Shown: piece by piece, positions 24,519 to 31,994 of the stretch
How the letters are laid out: each line of letters opens with the position of its first letter
How positions within the stretch are numbered: the first letter of the stretch is position 1
Assembly: GCA_021784555.1 (NCBI GenBank)
Contig: JAJYHY010000050.1
Location: 1 to 32,235 of the forward strand
DNA from: a bacterium
GTDB taxonomy: Bacteria > Verrucomicrobiota > Verrucomicrobiia > Limisphaerales > UBA8199
Length of the DNA stretch: 32,235 nucleotides
Direction of reading: 5' to 3'
Translations under genes and position numbers: made by a program
The notes under the pieces: generated by a model
Told to the model about the DNA's origin: nothing
The model's database searches: none
What the model saw: only the letters and a program-made list of their open reading frames with translations

Positions 24519-24899
24519 CTATGTCACTGCCGGCACGCTCGACCCCAGGGCTGGCCTGCCGGAAAGCCATTGGCTGGTAACCGCGGTCGAACAGGCCAGC
24601 ACCATCGGCAATTGCTTGAGCTCGCGGCGCAGAGGATCCAGCACGAGCCCCAGAGCCTCCAGCGTAAAGGCCCCAAGGAGCTGGCCGTCGCCTGGCTCGC
24701 CGAAGATCACGTCGGCGCCGCCGGTGCGCTTTTCGTAGCGGAACAGGGCGATGCCCTTCTTGCGGGCAATCCTGCTGCCGTCGGCAAGCTGAAACTCTTC
24801 GGTGGCAACCGGCTTTATACCCAAGCGCTCGAGAATCCCCTGCGGCACCACCGAATAGACCGCCCCGGAATCCACGAGGAGGGTGACCTTCTCGGTCAC
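24519..24899 (-). CDS. Retropepsin-like aspartic protease (clan AA), altered ends
   Basis: 126 residues from a GTG at 24899. LLVDSGAVYSVVPQGILERLG has the DSG catalytic motif with the following hydrophobic stretch; FQLADGSRIARKKGIALF, ADVIFGEPGDGQLLGAFTLEALGL and LDPLRRELKQLPM complete the single-domain retropepsin fold of clan AA bacterial proteins. In the family about 20 residues (V-x-N-P-x type) precede the DSG block. The frame does continue upstream as EIGNPATPDVTEK, but it runs into the 40-bp palindrome and then a stop without ATG, GTG or TTG, so the 5' end seems damaged. After LPMVLA there are about 24 unusual residues, as though the normal stop was lost. Possibly a decaying gene. 24328-24518 holds nothing I can identify. 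Confidence 0.65.
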   Translation of the reverse strand: MTEKVTLLVDSGAVYSVVPQGILERLGIKPVATEEFQLADGSRIARKKGIALFRYEKRTGGADVIFGEPGDGQLLGAFTLEALGLVLDPLRRELKQLPMVLACSTAVTSQWLSGRPALGSSVPAVT

Positions 24900-24931
24900 G
24901 TCCGGCGTGGCGGGGTTGCCGATCTCCTGGT

Positions 24932-24971
24932 CGCGACAATAAAATACGCGGCCGCGTATTTTATTGTCGCG
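24932..24971. repeat. Perfect 40-bp palindrome
   Basis: CGCGACAATAAAATACGCGG followed by its exact reverse complement, with no loop: the centre is GCGGCCGC. Flanks stop matching at both ends (24931/24972). It lies just upstream of the retropepsin-like gene and interrupts that gene's expected 5' end. It could be a protein-binding dyad, the trace of an inverted duplication, or an assembly artefact. Confidence 0.9.
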
Positions 24972-25026
24972 GCTTCATGGACCGCCCTGAACGGAACGTG
25001 GATTATCGCCAAAATCTAAGATGGAA

Positions 25027-25545
25027 CTAGCAATTGTCCGGCGCGTGTGCAAACCCCGGCCCCTTTATTCCGGAGTGGTCCCGGCCCGCGCAGAGCGGAC
25101 CTCCGGAGTCGGGCGACGAGGAAGGGACATCTGACTCCTGACCCGAGACCGACGACCTGTTTGAGGGCGGAACCTCAGAATTGGCCGCTTGGGGGAGCGG
25201 CCCAAGGCGTTGCAGCTTGCTTTCCAGGATGGCCACGGCGCTGATCAGGTGGCGAATCTGGTTCGACATGCGGCTGACGGTGGCGGTGAGATAGAGATTG
25301 TACACCAGCAGGAAGCTAATGACGGCGATGTAGATGACGTGGCGGGCGTCGTTGATGCCTATGACGGAGGTCGCAAACCACTTGTAGAACGGCTCGAAAA
25401 TCGCGATGGAAAGCAGAAAGCCGGACAGGCTCAGCCACAACACCGCATACAGTGGACGGAAGGAGTTTTGGCGCACGGAACGGAGCACCACTCCGAAAAA
25501 GACGAGCCCCAGCACAAAGGCGATTAGCTTAATCTTCAGACCCAT
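25027..25545 (-). CDS. DUF2304 family membrane protein
   Basis: 172 residues from the ATG at 25545 (MGLKIKLIAFVLGLVFFGVV), five bases behind the glycosyltransferase stop. Three membrane helices (about 4-22, 32-52, 66-88) and then a helix NQIRHLISAVAILESKLQRL, as in DUF2304 proteins, which nearly always stand next to a GT2 glycosyltransferase and may anchor it or act with it in lipid-linked sugar transfer. The C-terminal 55 residues are rich in Pro, Ser and Gly (SSSPDSGGPL), longer than usual for the family, and may be disordered. Last gene of the amino-sugar locus. Confidence 0.85.
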   Translation of the reverse strand: MGLKIKLIAFVLGLVFFGVVLRSVRQNSFRPLYAVLWLSLSGFLLSIAIFEPFYKWFATSVIGINDARHVIYIAVISFLLVYNLYLTATVSRMSNQIRHLISAVAILESKLQRLGPLPQAANSEVPPSNRSSVSGQESDVPSSSPDSGGPLCAGRDHSGIKGPGFAHAPDNC

Positions 25546-25550
25546 AACAC

Positions 25551-26288
25551 TCAGGTTGGTTTGCGGTATTGTTGAATGCGGCTGCGCTGCAGCCACACGC
25601 CGGCAATGTTGACCGCGCCCACGAAGGGATAGGCCAGCGAGGCCAGGAAATCGAACTCGGAAATCCCATGCGCTCGCTCGCGCATCCGCACCGGGACTTC
25701 GACCACTCGCGCTCCGCTGAAAAAGCTGGCCAGCAACAGTTGGTTTGTGTCGTGCAACTCGAAGGGATAGGCGCGCGCGAAGAAGTCCATGACCGAGCGG
25801 CTATAGGCCCGGAAGCCGGAGGTCACATCGGTTACCGGCTGTTTCATGATCCAGGAATTGAGCCGGGAGAACAGCCCGATTCCAAGGCGGCGGGCGAAGG
25901 TGGATTGGAAGCCTTTGCCTTCGAGGAATCGCGAGCCGATGACGTAATCGGCGGCGCCGTTCTGAATGGGAGCGCAGATCTTGGGCAACTCGCCGGCTAA
26001 ATGCTGCCCGTCACCGTCGAACTGGCACAAACAGTCGTAGCCCTCCTCGAAACCGTAGCGGAAATAACTGGTCACAGTGCCCATGGCCCCGGCGGCGTTC
26101 ACGCAATGCCGGAGCACGCGCACACCCAAGGAGCGGCAAATCTCGGTGGTATTGTCGGCCGAGCCGTTGTCGATCACCACGACATCGTAGCCGAAGTCAT
26201 GCGCGAAGAGGTCCTTGAGAGCGGAGGCGATATTCCGCTCTTCGTTATAGGCAATGACCGCTATCAACGTCTTCATCTGTCTGGTCAA
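25551..26288 (-). CDS. GT2 family glycosyltransferase (dolichol-phosphate mannosyltransferase-like)
   Basis: 245 residues of GT-A fold: LIAVIAYNEERNI, DVVVIDNGSADNTTE (nucleotide-binding Asp), CQFDGDGQH (the DxD-like metal site), GSRFLEGKG, and TDVTSGFRAYSR. No C-terminal membrane helices, so the companion DUF2304 protein may supply the anchor. It should move a sugar from a nucleotide donor to a lipid phosphate. Start: a TTG at 26288 has GGAGG nine bases ahead and overlaps the preceding stop (TTGA); the first ATG (26276) is four residues later and has no ribosome site at the right distance. The TTG is preferred here but the ATG is possible. Confidence 0.9.
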   Translation of the reverse strand: MTRQMKTLIAVIAYNEERNIASALKDLFAHDFGYDVVVIDNGSADNTTEICRSLGVRVLRHCVNAAGAMGTVTSYFRYGFEEGYDCLCQFDGDGQHLAGELPKICAPIQNGAADYVIGSRFLEGKGFQSTFARRLGIGLFSRLNSWIMKQPVTDVTSGFRAYSRSVMDFFARAYPFELHDTNQLLLASFFSGARVVEVPVRMRERAHGISEFDFLASLAYPFVGAVNIAGVWLQRSRIQQYRKPT

Positions 26289-26953
26289 TGATTCTGTCCT
26301 CCCTCGCGCCGGTTCAAGAGACGGGCCGGCACGCCCACGTAGGTCCCCGCGCGCCCAATGGATTTCGTCACCACCGCGCCGCCCCCGATAGTGACATCAT
26401 CACCAATGGCCACGCCTGGCAAGACTTGAGCGCCTACGCCCAAAACGACCCGGTTGCCAATGCTCACCCCGCCCGCCAGATGCACGCCGGGGCCAAGCAG
26501 ATTCCAGCTTCCCAACGCGCAATCGTGAGAGATGGTGCAACCCGGGTTTACGACATTAAATCTGCCCACGATGATGCCGGTTGTGAAGCCGACGGTGTTG
26601 AACACCAGATTGCCCTCCCCCATCTTGATTCGCTGCCAATCGCCCGTTGCCGACGGGTGGATAAGGTTGGGAAAACTCAGATTCCTGTTCTCCCCCAGGC
26701 GCTCCCGCACCCTGTTCTTCAGCGCCGGGCTGCCTATGGCCAGAACCGCCGCCATTTCCCGCTCAATGGCGCAAAGCCATTCGTCGTCACCTACGACGCG
26801 AAATTCGCCAATCATCTGGCCGATACTCTCCGGTTCGCGGCCAACATACCCCAGCAAATTCCACGAGGGCGTAGCCCGGTTCACCGATTCGGCCAGAAAG
26901 ACCGCCTCCCGCCCAAGCCCGCCGCACCCGATTATGACCAGGTCTTTTGTCAT
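26285..26953 (-). CDS. NeuD-family sugar O/N-acyltransferase
   Basis: 222 residues from the ATG at 26953, which overlaps the aminotransferase stop as ATGA; this fixes the start in a frame open further upstream. The N-terminal Rossmann-like part begins DLVIIGCGGLGREA; then VLAIGSPALKNRVRERLG and a left-handed beta-helix of hexapeptide repeats (about 95-205) with NPGCTISHDCALGSW (the conserved catalytic His), VLGVGAQVLPGVAIGDDVTI and GTYVGVPARLL. The family (NeuD, PglD, PerB-like) acetylates amino or hydroxyl groups of nucleotide sugars. Beside an aminotransferase, N-acylation of the newly made amino sugar, as by PglD in bacillosamine formation, is the best inference. Confidence 0.92.
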   Translation of the reverse strand: MTKDLVIIGCGGLGREAVFLAESVNRATPSWNLLGYVGREPESIGQMIGEFRVVGDDEWLCAIEREMAAVLAIGSPALKNRVRERLGENRNLSFPNLIHPSATGDWQRIKMGEGNLVFNTVGFTTGIIVGRFNVVNPGCTISHDCALGSWNLLGPGVHLAGGVSIGNRVVLGVGAQVLPGVAIGDDVTIGGGAVVTKSIGRAGTYVGVPARLLNRREGGQNH

Positions 26954-28107
26954 GTTGTCTGTTGCAACGCCGCGATCACCGCCTGAATTTCTTCCGCTTT
27001 GAGGCCCGCGGAACTGGGCAGGCTCAAGGTGGTTTGCCATAGTTCGGTTGCCCGTTCTATCCGGTAGGCCTGGCAATGGGCAAAGGGCCGCTGGAGGTGG
27101 TTGAGTCCCCAGACTGGACGCGACTGGATTGCGCAAGCCGTCAGGCGCCTCATCAGGGCGTCACGGTCACAACCGTAAATCCCCTCGTTCACGCGCAGCG
27201 AACAGAGCCAATGATTGTTCCGCGCGTAAGCAGGGACGGGCGCCAGGCTCAAGCCGCGGATGTTCCGCAGACCCTCCGCGTATTGGGCGTAATGAGCGGC
27301 CTTGGTTTCCAGAAAGCGGGGCAATTGCTCCAACTGCGCCACCCCCAAGGCGGCTTGCAGGTTCGTGAGCCGGTAATTGTAGCCGACCTCGTTGTGGATG
27401 AATCTGAGGTCGTCGTCCTTGGCTTGAGTGGTCAGGTATTTCGCCCGCGCCGCCATGGCCGCGTTGGAGGTCAGAATCATGCCGCCGCCGCCGGTCGTCA
27501 CGATCTTGTTGCCATTGAAGGAAAGGCAGCCCAACTCGCCTATGGCGCCGGTATGCTTGCCACTGAACGCCCCGGAGGTGTACACCGTGCCAAGACTCTC
27601 CGCGGCGTCCTCGATTACCGTGATTCCCCTCTCACGGCAGGTGCAAGACAGGAGGTCAAGCGCGGCGGCATTGCCAAAGACATGCACTGGCATCAGGCCA
27701 GCGATGCGGCGCCCGGTTCGTTTGTTGCGCACGCCACCCTCGCCCGAGACAGTTTCTTGTGTCAGGAAATCCAAGGTCTTTTCGGCGTCGAGGCAATAGA
27801 AATCGTCGCAGTCCATGAACAGGGGGTACGCCCCCGTGTAGCGGACGGCGTTGATGGTCGCCACGAAGGTGAGCGTGGGCACAATGACCTCGTCTTCCGG
27901 GCCGACTCCCGCCAGGAGCAGGGCGATGTGCAGAGCGGCGGTGCCGCTGGCGCAGGCCACTGCATGGGGCGCTCCCGTGTAGCGCGCGATTTCCCGCTCG
28001 AACCGGTCCACGAACGGCCCCGCCGAGGAGACCCAACCGCTGTCCAGAGATTCTTTGATGTAGCTCCATTCATTGCCGGCGAGATGAGGGATGGAGAGCG
28101 GTATCAT
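26950..28107 (-). CDS. PLP-dependent sugar aminotransferase (DegT/DnrJ family, LegC-like)
   Basis: 385 residues from the ATG at 28107. That start has GGAGG six bases ahead and gives the typical LegC beginning MIPLSIPHLAGNEWSYIKES; an upstream in-frame ATG at 28182 overlaps the previous stop as ATGA and would add 25 residues unlike the family. Further blocks: GWVSSAGPFVDRFE, ACASGTAALHIAL, DEVIVPTLTFVATINAV, MPVHVFGN, VIEDAAESLGT (Asp167, pyridine nitrogen contact) and LSFNGNKIVTTGGGGM with the PLP-binding Lys201. It should put an amino group on C4 or C3 of a keto nucleotide sugar, for UDP-N-acetyl-type amino sugars. The required dehydratase is not in this window. Confidence 0.92.
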   Translation of the reverse strand: MIPLSIPHLAGNEWSYIKESLDSGWVSSAGPFVDRFEREIARYTGAPHAVACASGTAALHIALLLAGVGPEDEVIVPTLTFVATINAVRYTGAYPLFMDCDDFYCLDAEKTLDFLTQETVSGEGGVRNKRTGRRIAGLMPVHVFGNAAALDLLSCTCRERGITVIEDAAESLGTVYTSGAFSGKHTGAIGELGCLSFNGNKIVTTGGGGMILTSNAAMAARAKYLTTQAKDDDLRFIHNEVGYNYRLTNLQAALGVAQLEQLPRFLETKAAHYAQYAEGLRNIRGLSLAPVPAYARNNHWLCSLRVNEGIYGCDRDALMRRLTACAIQSRPVWGLNHLQRPFAHCQAYRIERATELWQTTLSLPSSAGLKAEEIQAVIAALQQTT

Positions 28108-28178
28108 CCGAGACCTCCCCGAATTCTCTTCCGGGAGTCTCTCGAGCGAGCGCGCGCTCAGATCACTTGTTTTGCCGT

Positions 28179-28877
28179 TCATGCCGCGAACCTGCCTTCC
28201 CGGGCGTCTTCCTGGGCTTTCTGATAATCGCCGGGCTGGCCGATATCCAGCCAATACTCGTGCGATTCGTATTTCACCACCGGCAGGTCGCGCCGCAGCA
28301 TTTCCTTGATGAGCATGTCCATGCCGAAGTAAGTGTCCTTGGGTATAAGCTGAAAAATCTCAGGGCGAACGATATAGATTCCGGCCAGGATGTGCTTAAT
28401 AATATTTGGTTTCTCCTCGATGCCCGTCACCCGGTCGCCTTCGAAGAAGATGTCTCCAAAGGCGTAGGGGGTGATGTGCTGCCGCACGACGATTGTCAGC
28501 CAGGCCGCTTTTTCCAGGGCGAACCGGTACAAATCGCTGAAATCTACCAAGCTCAGAATATCGCCGTTCATGACCAGGAACGGTTCGATGAGCTTATCCT
28601 TCAGGAGGGTCAGGGGGCCGACGGTTCCCAGCGGTTTGGCTTCGCGGCTGAGGGCCAGGCGCACGCCGTATTGCGAGCCGTCGCCCACAAATCGTTCGAG
28701 ATACTCCGCCATGTGATTCGTGGCCAGGAACACCTCATCAAACCCGTGCCTTTTGAGCCGGTTGATCTGGATCTCGAGCACCGCCTTTTCACCAATAGGC
28801 AGGAGCGGCTTGGGAATCGTCTCCGTGAACGGACGCAGCCGCGTTCCCAGCCCGCCCGCGAGAATGACGGCCTTCAT
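28179..28877 (-). CDS. Sugar-1-phosphate nucleotidyltransferase
   Basis: 232 residues from the ATG at 28877, start of MKAVILAGGLGTRLRPFTET, the nucleotide-binding loop of this family; the open frame upstream is merely the ATTTCGG repeat. Other motifs: PKPLLPIGEKAVLEIQI, FVMNGDIL (metal site Asp), GIEEKPNI and AGIYIVRPEIF. It lacks the CBS domains of PtmE and the C-terminal beta-helix of GlmU, so it is the short type. It activates a sugar phosphate with a nucleotide, the likely first step for the locus; which nucleotide and which sugar cannot be told. No ribosome site is visible. The next gene starts 71 bases after its stop. Confidence 0.9.
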   Translation of the reverse strand: MKAVILAGGLGTRLRPFTETIPKPLLPIGEKAVLEIQINRLKRHGFDEVFLATNHMAEYLERFVGDGSQYGVRLALSREAKPLGTVGPLTLLKDKLIEPFLVMNGDILSLVDFSDLYRFALEKAAWLTIVVRQHITPYAFGDIFFEGDRVTGIEEKPNIIKHILAGIYIVRPEIFQLIPKDTYFGMDMLIKEMLRRDLPVVKYESHEYWLDIGQPGDYQKAQEDAREGRFAA

Positions 28878-29192
28878 GCGAGCATCGGGCGGTGGCACCT
28901 GAGGCCGGAGTTTGGTTCGTACATGCTCAAGTCTCTTAGCCACTTTTGCCCAACGAGGCAACTCCAGACTTCCCAGCCTCAGCGTTACTCTCGGGTTTTG
29001 GTCATTGCCGCTTTTGGATTTCGGATTTGTTTCGAATTTCGGAGTTCGGAGTTCGAATTTCGGATTCGCCAGGAATTGGGGGCGGGATGCGCCCACTTGC
29101 ATTGGGGTCACATCGCGACTGTTCTGTATTTGTTGTTCTGCATTTCTTGTTGGCAATGGCCGGGTGAACCTTGATATTTAGCTCTTTGATTT
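28878..29192. repeat. Divergent intergenic region with ATTTCGG element, copy 2
   Basis: About 315 bases between the nucleotidyltransferase and parE. 28992-29028 is identical over 37 bases to 10353-10389 (CGGGTTTTGGTCATTGCCGC and on). Behind it come simple runs TTCGAATTTCGGAGTTCGGA and on to about 29067, with local dyads. No gene here; the frames through it on both strands give FGFRI-like repeats. The parE promoter is at its right end. Confidence 0.75.
29150..29178 (+). promoter_or_regulatory. Putative parE promoter
   Basis: TTGGCA (29150-29155) and GATATT (29173-29178), 17 bases apart. The expected transcription start (about 29185) is eight bases before the ATG, and no Shine-Dalgarno stands between, so the message would have a very short leader. 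Confidence 0.4.
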
Positions 29193-31022
29193 ATGGCAGA
29201 GACCGCCCGGCACATTTACGACGAGAGCAAGGTCAAGACGCTATCCTCGCTGGAGCATATCCGGCTGCGCACCGGCATGTACATCGGACGCATCGGCGAT
29301 GGGTCGCACTATGACGACGGCTGTTACATCCTGCTCAAGGAGGTCATCGACAATGCCATTGACGAGTTCATCATGGGTTATGGCAAAGAAGTCCGCATCA
29401 GCATCGATGGGCGCTCGGTTTCGGTCCGGGATTTCGGCCGGGGCATTCCGCTCGGGAAAGTCGTTGACTGCGTGTCGAAGATCAACACCGGCGCGAAATA
29501 CAACGATGATGTTTTCCAATTCAGCGTCGGGCTAAATGGAGTAGGCACCAAGGCGGTGAACGCCCTGTCGAAGGATTTTCTGGCTCGGAGCCATCGCGGC
29601 GGGGAATTTGTCGAGGCGGTCTTCAAGCAGGGCAAGCTCAAAGCTGAACGAAAGGGCAAGGGCAACGAACCGGATGGCACATTTATTCAGTTCGAACCGG
29701 ACCCGGCTATCTTCAAGGAGGCCGAATTCCGCACGGAGCAGGTGGAGAAACGCCTGCGGCATTACAGCTTTCTGAACACGGGGCTGCGGCTTGTTTTCAA
29801 CGGCAAGACCTTCCAATCACGAAACGGGCTGCTGGATTTAATCATGGAGGACCTCGAGGCCGACGAGAGCGAACCGATCTACCCGCCGCTCCATTATGCG
29901 GAAAAGACGCTTGAATTTTGTTTTACTCACAGCAACAGCCGCTACGGCGAGACCTTCTATTCCTTCGTCAACGGCCAGTACACCACCGACGGCGGCACTC
30001 ACCTCAGCGCCTTCCGCGAGGGCCTGCTCAAGGCGGTCAACGAATACGCTCGTGAACGCTTCGATGGCGACGACGTCCGCGAAAGCATGGTCGGGGCGGT
30101 CGCCATCCGGCTGAAAGACCCGGTCTTCGAATCGCAGACGAAGAACAAGCTCGGCAATACCGAAATCCGCACCGAACTGGTCAACCGCGTGCGCGAGGAG
30201 TTATTGCAGTTCTTCAATCGCAACAAAGAGATAGCCCAAAGAATTATCGCCAAAGTCCAGGACACGCGTCAACTCCGCAAGGAACTCCAAGAGGTCAAAA
30301 AACTGGCGCGCGAGCGAGCCAAGGCCATCAGCATCCGCATCCCGCAACTCAAAGACTGCAAGCTCCATTTCGACAAGGCCAAAGACAAGGGGAAGGGCTC
30401 GATGATCTTCCTCACCGAAGGCCAGTCCGCCGCGGGCTCCATCGTCAGTTGCCGGGATGTGAACACGCAGGCCATTTTTGTTCTCAAAGGCAAACCCCTC
30501 AACGTCTGGGACCTGAAGCGCGACATCGTCTATAAAAATGATGAACTCTACAACCTGATGCGCAGCCTCGATATCGAGGACAACACCTCCGCCTTGCGCT
30601 ACGAAAAGGTCATCCTCGCCACGGACGCCGACGTGGACGGACTGCACATCCGCAATCTGCTCATCACCTACTTCTTCCGGTTCTTCGAGCAATTAGTCCA
30701 TGACGGTCACCTGTTCGTCCTGGAGACCCCGCTATTCCGCGCCCGAAACAAAGAGCAGACCCTCTACTGCTATTCGGAAGCGGAGCGCGACGAAGCCCGC
30801 AAGAAGCTCGGGGCCAATTGCGAGATTACCCGGTTCAAGGGCTTGGGCGAAATCTCCCCCTCCGAGTTCAAGCAGTTTATCGGGCAGCAAATGCGACTAA
30901 GCCAGGTTGAATACGCGCCCAAACCCGAGACCGCCGGGATTCTCACCTTCTATATGGGCAAGAACACCCCCGAACGCAAAGACTACATCATGGAGAACCT
31001 GGTCGTGCCGGTGGAGGATTGA
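29193..31022 (+). CDS. parE: DNA topoisomerase IV subunit B (ParE/GyrB-type ATPase)
   Basis: 609 residues, the normal ParE length. GHKL ATPase: KEVIDNAIDEF (Glu50, Asn54), RDFGRGIPLGK (Asp80) and GLNGVGTKAVNALS (113-126); transducer with QTKNKLGNTEIR; TOPRIM domain with FLTEGQSAAGSI (Glu409; EGQSAAGS instead of the usual EGDSAGGS, a form I know from ParE of Bacteroidota and relatives) and TDADVDGLHIRNLL (Asp478, Asp480); end RFKGLGEISPSEF and FYMGKNTPERKDYIMENLV. The enzyme unlinks daughter chromosomes together with ParC. A parC gene would be expected directly downstream but is not in the window; instead a small ORF and cassette-like remnants follow. Gene identity is firm, the choice ParE over GyrB rests on the TOPRIM form and size. 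Confidence 0.92.
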   Translation: MAETARHIYDESKVKTLSSLEHIRLRTGMYIGRIGDGSHYDDGCYILLKEVIDNAIDEFIMGYGKEVRISIDGRSVSVRDFGRGIPLGKVVDCVSKINTGAKYNDDVFQFSVGLNGVGTKAVNALSKDFLARSHRGGEFVEAVFKQGKLKAERKGKGNEPDGTFIQFEPDPAIFKEAEFRTEQVEKRLRHYSFLNTGLRLVFNGKTFQSRNGLLDLIMEDLEADESEPIYPPLHYAEKTLEFCFTHSNSRYGETFYSFVNGQYTTDGGTHLSAFREGLLKAVNEYARERFDGDDVRESMVGAVAIRLKDPVFESQTKNKLGNTEIRTELVNRVREELLQFFNRNKEIAQRIIAKVQDTRQLRKELQEVKKLARERAKAISIRIPQLKDCKLHFDKAKDKGKGSMIFLTEGQSAAGSIVSCRDVNTQAIFVLKGKPLNVWDLKRDIVYKNDELYNLMRSLDIEDNTSALRYEKVILATDADVDGLHIRNLLITYFFRFFEQLVHDGHLFVLETPLFRARNKEQTLYCYSEAERDEARKKLGANCEITRFKGLGEISPSEFKQFIGQQMRLSQVEYAPKPETAGILTFYMGKNTPERKDYIMENLVVPVED

Positions 31023-31023
31023 G

Positions 31024-31200
31024 ATGCACCTGCGCGAGGTAATTGAAAGCGAGGCGGGGGCCCATCAGACGCGCCTCACCAACGTTGCCCCCTGGCCCCC
31101 TAATGCGCTGGCGAAGGCTTACAGCCGCGTGGAGAGTGACTGGGAACACGTCGAGGCTGCGGCAACCGCCGCCCAAGGCCCGCCTTCCTGGGATGACTGA
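31024..31200 (+). CDS. Small protein of unknown function, SD-coupled to parE
   Basis: 58 residues starting MHLREVIESEAGAHQTRLTN and ending QGPPSWDD. I do not recognise it. It is supported by an excellent ribosome site: GGAGG at 31013-31017, within the end of parE, six bases before the ATG, and a start one base behind the parE stop. This is the clearest Shine-Dalgarno on the plus strand of the window. The sequence is hydrophilic, mixed charge, with a helical middle (NALAKAYSRVESDWEHVEAA); no signal peptide or metal motif. It may be translated together with ParE, or be the first member of the degraded region that follows. Confidence 0.5.
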   Translation: MHLREVIESEAGAHQTRLTNVAPWPPNALAKAYSRVESDWEHVEAAATAAQGPPSWDD

Positions 31201-31218
31201 TGAGGCCGCGGGAGCTAG

Positions 31219-31578
31219 GCCCGGGGCAAATGCGCCCTGGCAGAAGCGGGATTTCGTTCAGAGCGATTCCAGTGGTCAATCAACTTTAAAGGCCGCTCCA
31301 AAGCTACTCTGCAACTCAGCACTGAAGAGTTCTACCGCGATTTTCCCAACCGAGCAGTTCCAGCGGACGTTCACGGAGTTTTGCTTGGGGTCGCCTCGCT
31401 TGAGGACACATTTCAAGGCAAGATCAAGGCCTGGAGTGACTCAAAGCAGCGGCAGAGCAAACGGATAAAGAACTTGGGCGACATTGCCCGGCTGATCGAA
31501 GCGCATCCACATTTGCGGGGACTCCTGCCGAAGGATTTGAAGCAGCAACTTGAACCACCCAAAGAAGAAAAGGCCTAA
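31219..31578 (+). pseudogene. C-terminal part of a nucleotidyltransferase-like protein
   Basis: An open frame of 119 codons after a TAG at 31216, with no ATG or GTG at a useful place (a TTG occurs at 31381). Reading: AEAGFRSERFQWSINFKGRS, LQLSTEEFYRDFPNRAVPAD, VHGVLLGVASLEDTFQGKI, KAWSDSKQRQSKRIKNLGDI, ARLIEAHPHLRGLLP. I recognise this as the C-terminal half of a bacterial nucleotidyltransferase-like family often linked to toxin-antitoxin or accessory genes (from memory). The N-terminal half with the GSxxxxxDxD site is missing, so it is taken as a 5'-truncated gene. The TAA stop lies inside the attC-like site, as in gene cassettes of integrons. Confidence 0.55.
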
Positions 31579-31674
31579 CGAATCGATGCACCGGACCGGG
31601 AGCAGCCGGTTCAGTTTCCGGCGGTCCGGGTGTCGCTGGCGGCTGCTCCCGGCCAGTGAGCTTCGTCGTAGGCC
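31572..31674 (+). repeat. attC-like recombination site (degenerate)
   Basis: The segment starts with GGCCTAAC and ends with TAGGCC. Its outer parts pair as an interrupted stem: GGCCTA-CGA-CGA-GC-AC on the left against the reverse complement of GTGAGCTTCGTCGTAGGCC on the right, with single unpaired bases, followed by a perfect inner stem CCGGGAGCAGCCG (31596-31608) / CGGCTGCTCCCGG (31640-31652). GCCTAAC fits the R'' box (RYYYAAC). The right R' box would be GTTAGGC but reads CGTAGGC, so the site may be inactive. Length 103 bp is normal for attC. No integrase gene is in the window. Confidence 0.6.
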
Positions 31675-31820
31675 ACATCCAGCACACCAATTCTTCCGAA
31701 AGTGAGCATGCCAGATGGCTGGAGCTTTGCCACTGGGGAGCCTTGTCACCGATACATTGACGCAGGCTTGATGCAGGAGTTGCATCAGCCTGTTTAGGGT
31801 TGAAGAGTAGCGTGGCATAG

Positions 31821-31994
31821 GATCAGACATATCTGGGCAGATGTCCGGATCTGATTTCCGGCATCCATGGCGGCGATCCGATCCGGCTTTATGTTGAGTT
31901 GTGCGAGGTGCTCGATGAGGTGATCAGCCATTTGCAGGCGGAAGGACGACGTCTGCCTTCACCCCGAACCCGGCCCATGCAGGAGGTCGCCTGA
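31821..31994 (+). pseudogene. 5'-truncated HicB-like antitoxin
   Basis: An open frame of 57 codons that begins straight after a TAG and has no start codon. It reads TYLGRCPDLISGIHGGDPIR, LYVELCEVLDEVISHLQAEG, RRLPSPRTRPMQEVA. The YxGRCPDL block followed by a G-D segment and the helix with ELCEVLDEVI are those of HicB-type antitoxins with the partial RNase-H fold. The first strand (about 15-20 residues) is missing and no HicA toxin is seen beside it. A GCCCAAC box follows six bases after the stop. The stretch 31675-31820 before it has no recognisable gene. Confidence 0.55.

Noticed and set aside
26954..27136. N-terminal extension of the NeuD-like acyltransferase
   Set aside because: It lies within the aminotransferase gene; the ATGA overlap at 26950-26953 and the Rossmann start MTKDLVIIG mark the true start.
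28878..29156. N-terminal extension of the nucleotidyltransferase (about 93 residues)
   Set aside because: It is translation of the ATTTCGG repeat and intergenic DNA; the family start MKAVILAGG is at 28877.
31675..31820. HicA toxin in front of the HicB-like remnant
   Set aside because: I looked for the short basic HicA pattern with G-S-H-H in all frames and did not find it.
31441..31830. 129-residue minus-strand frame across the attC-like site
   Set aside because: It is antisense to the nucleotidyltransferase-like remnant and to the dyad; no domain is recognisable.
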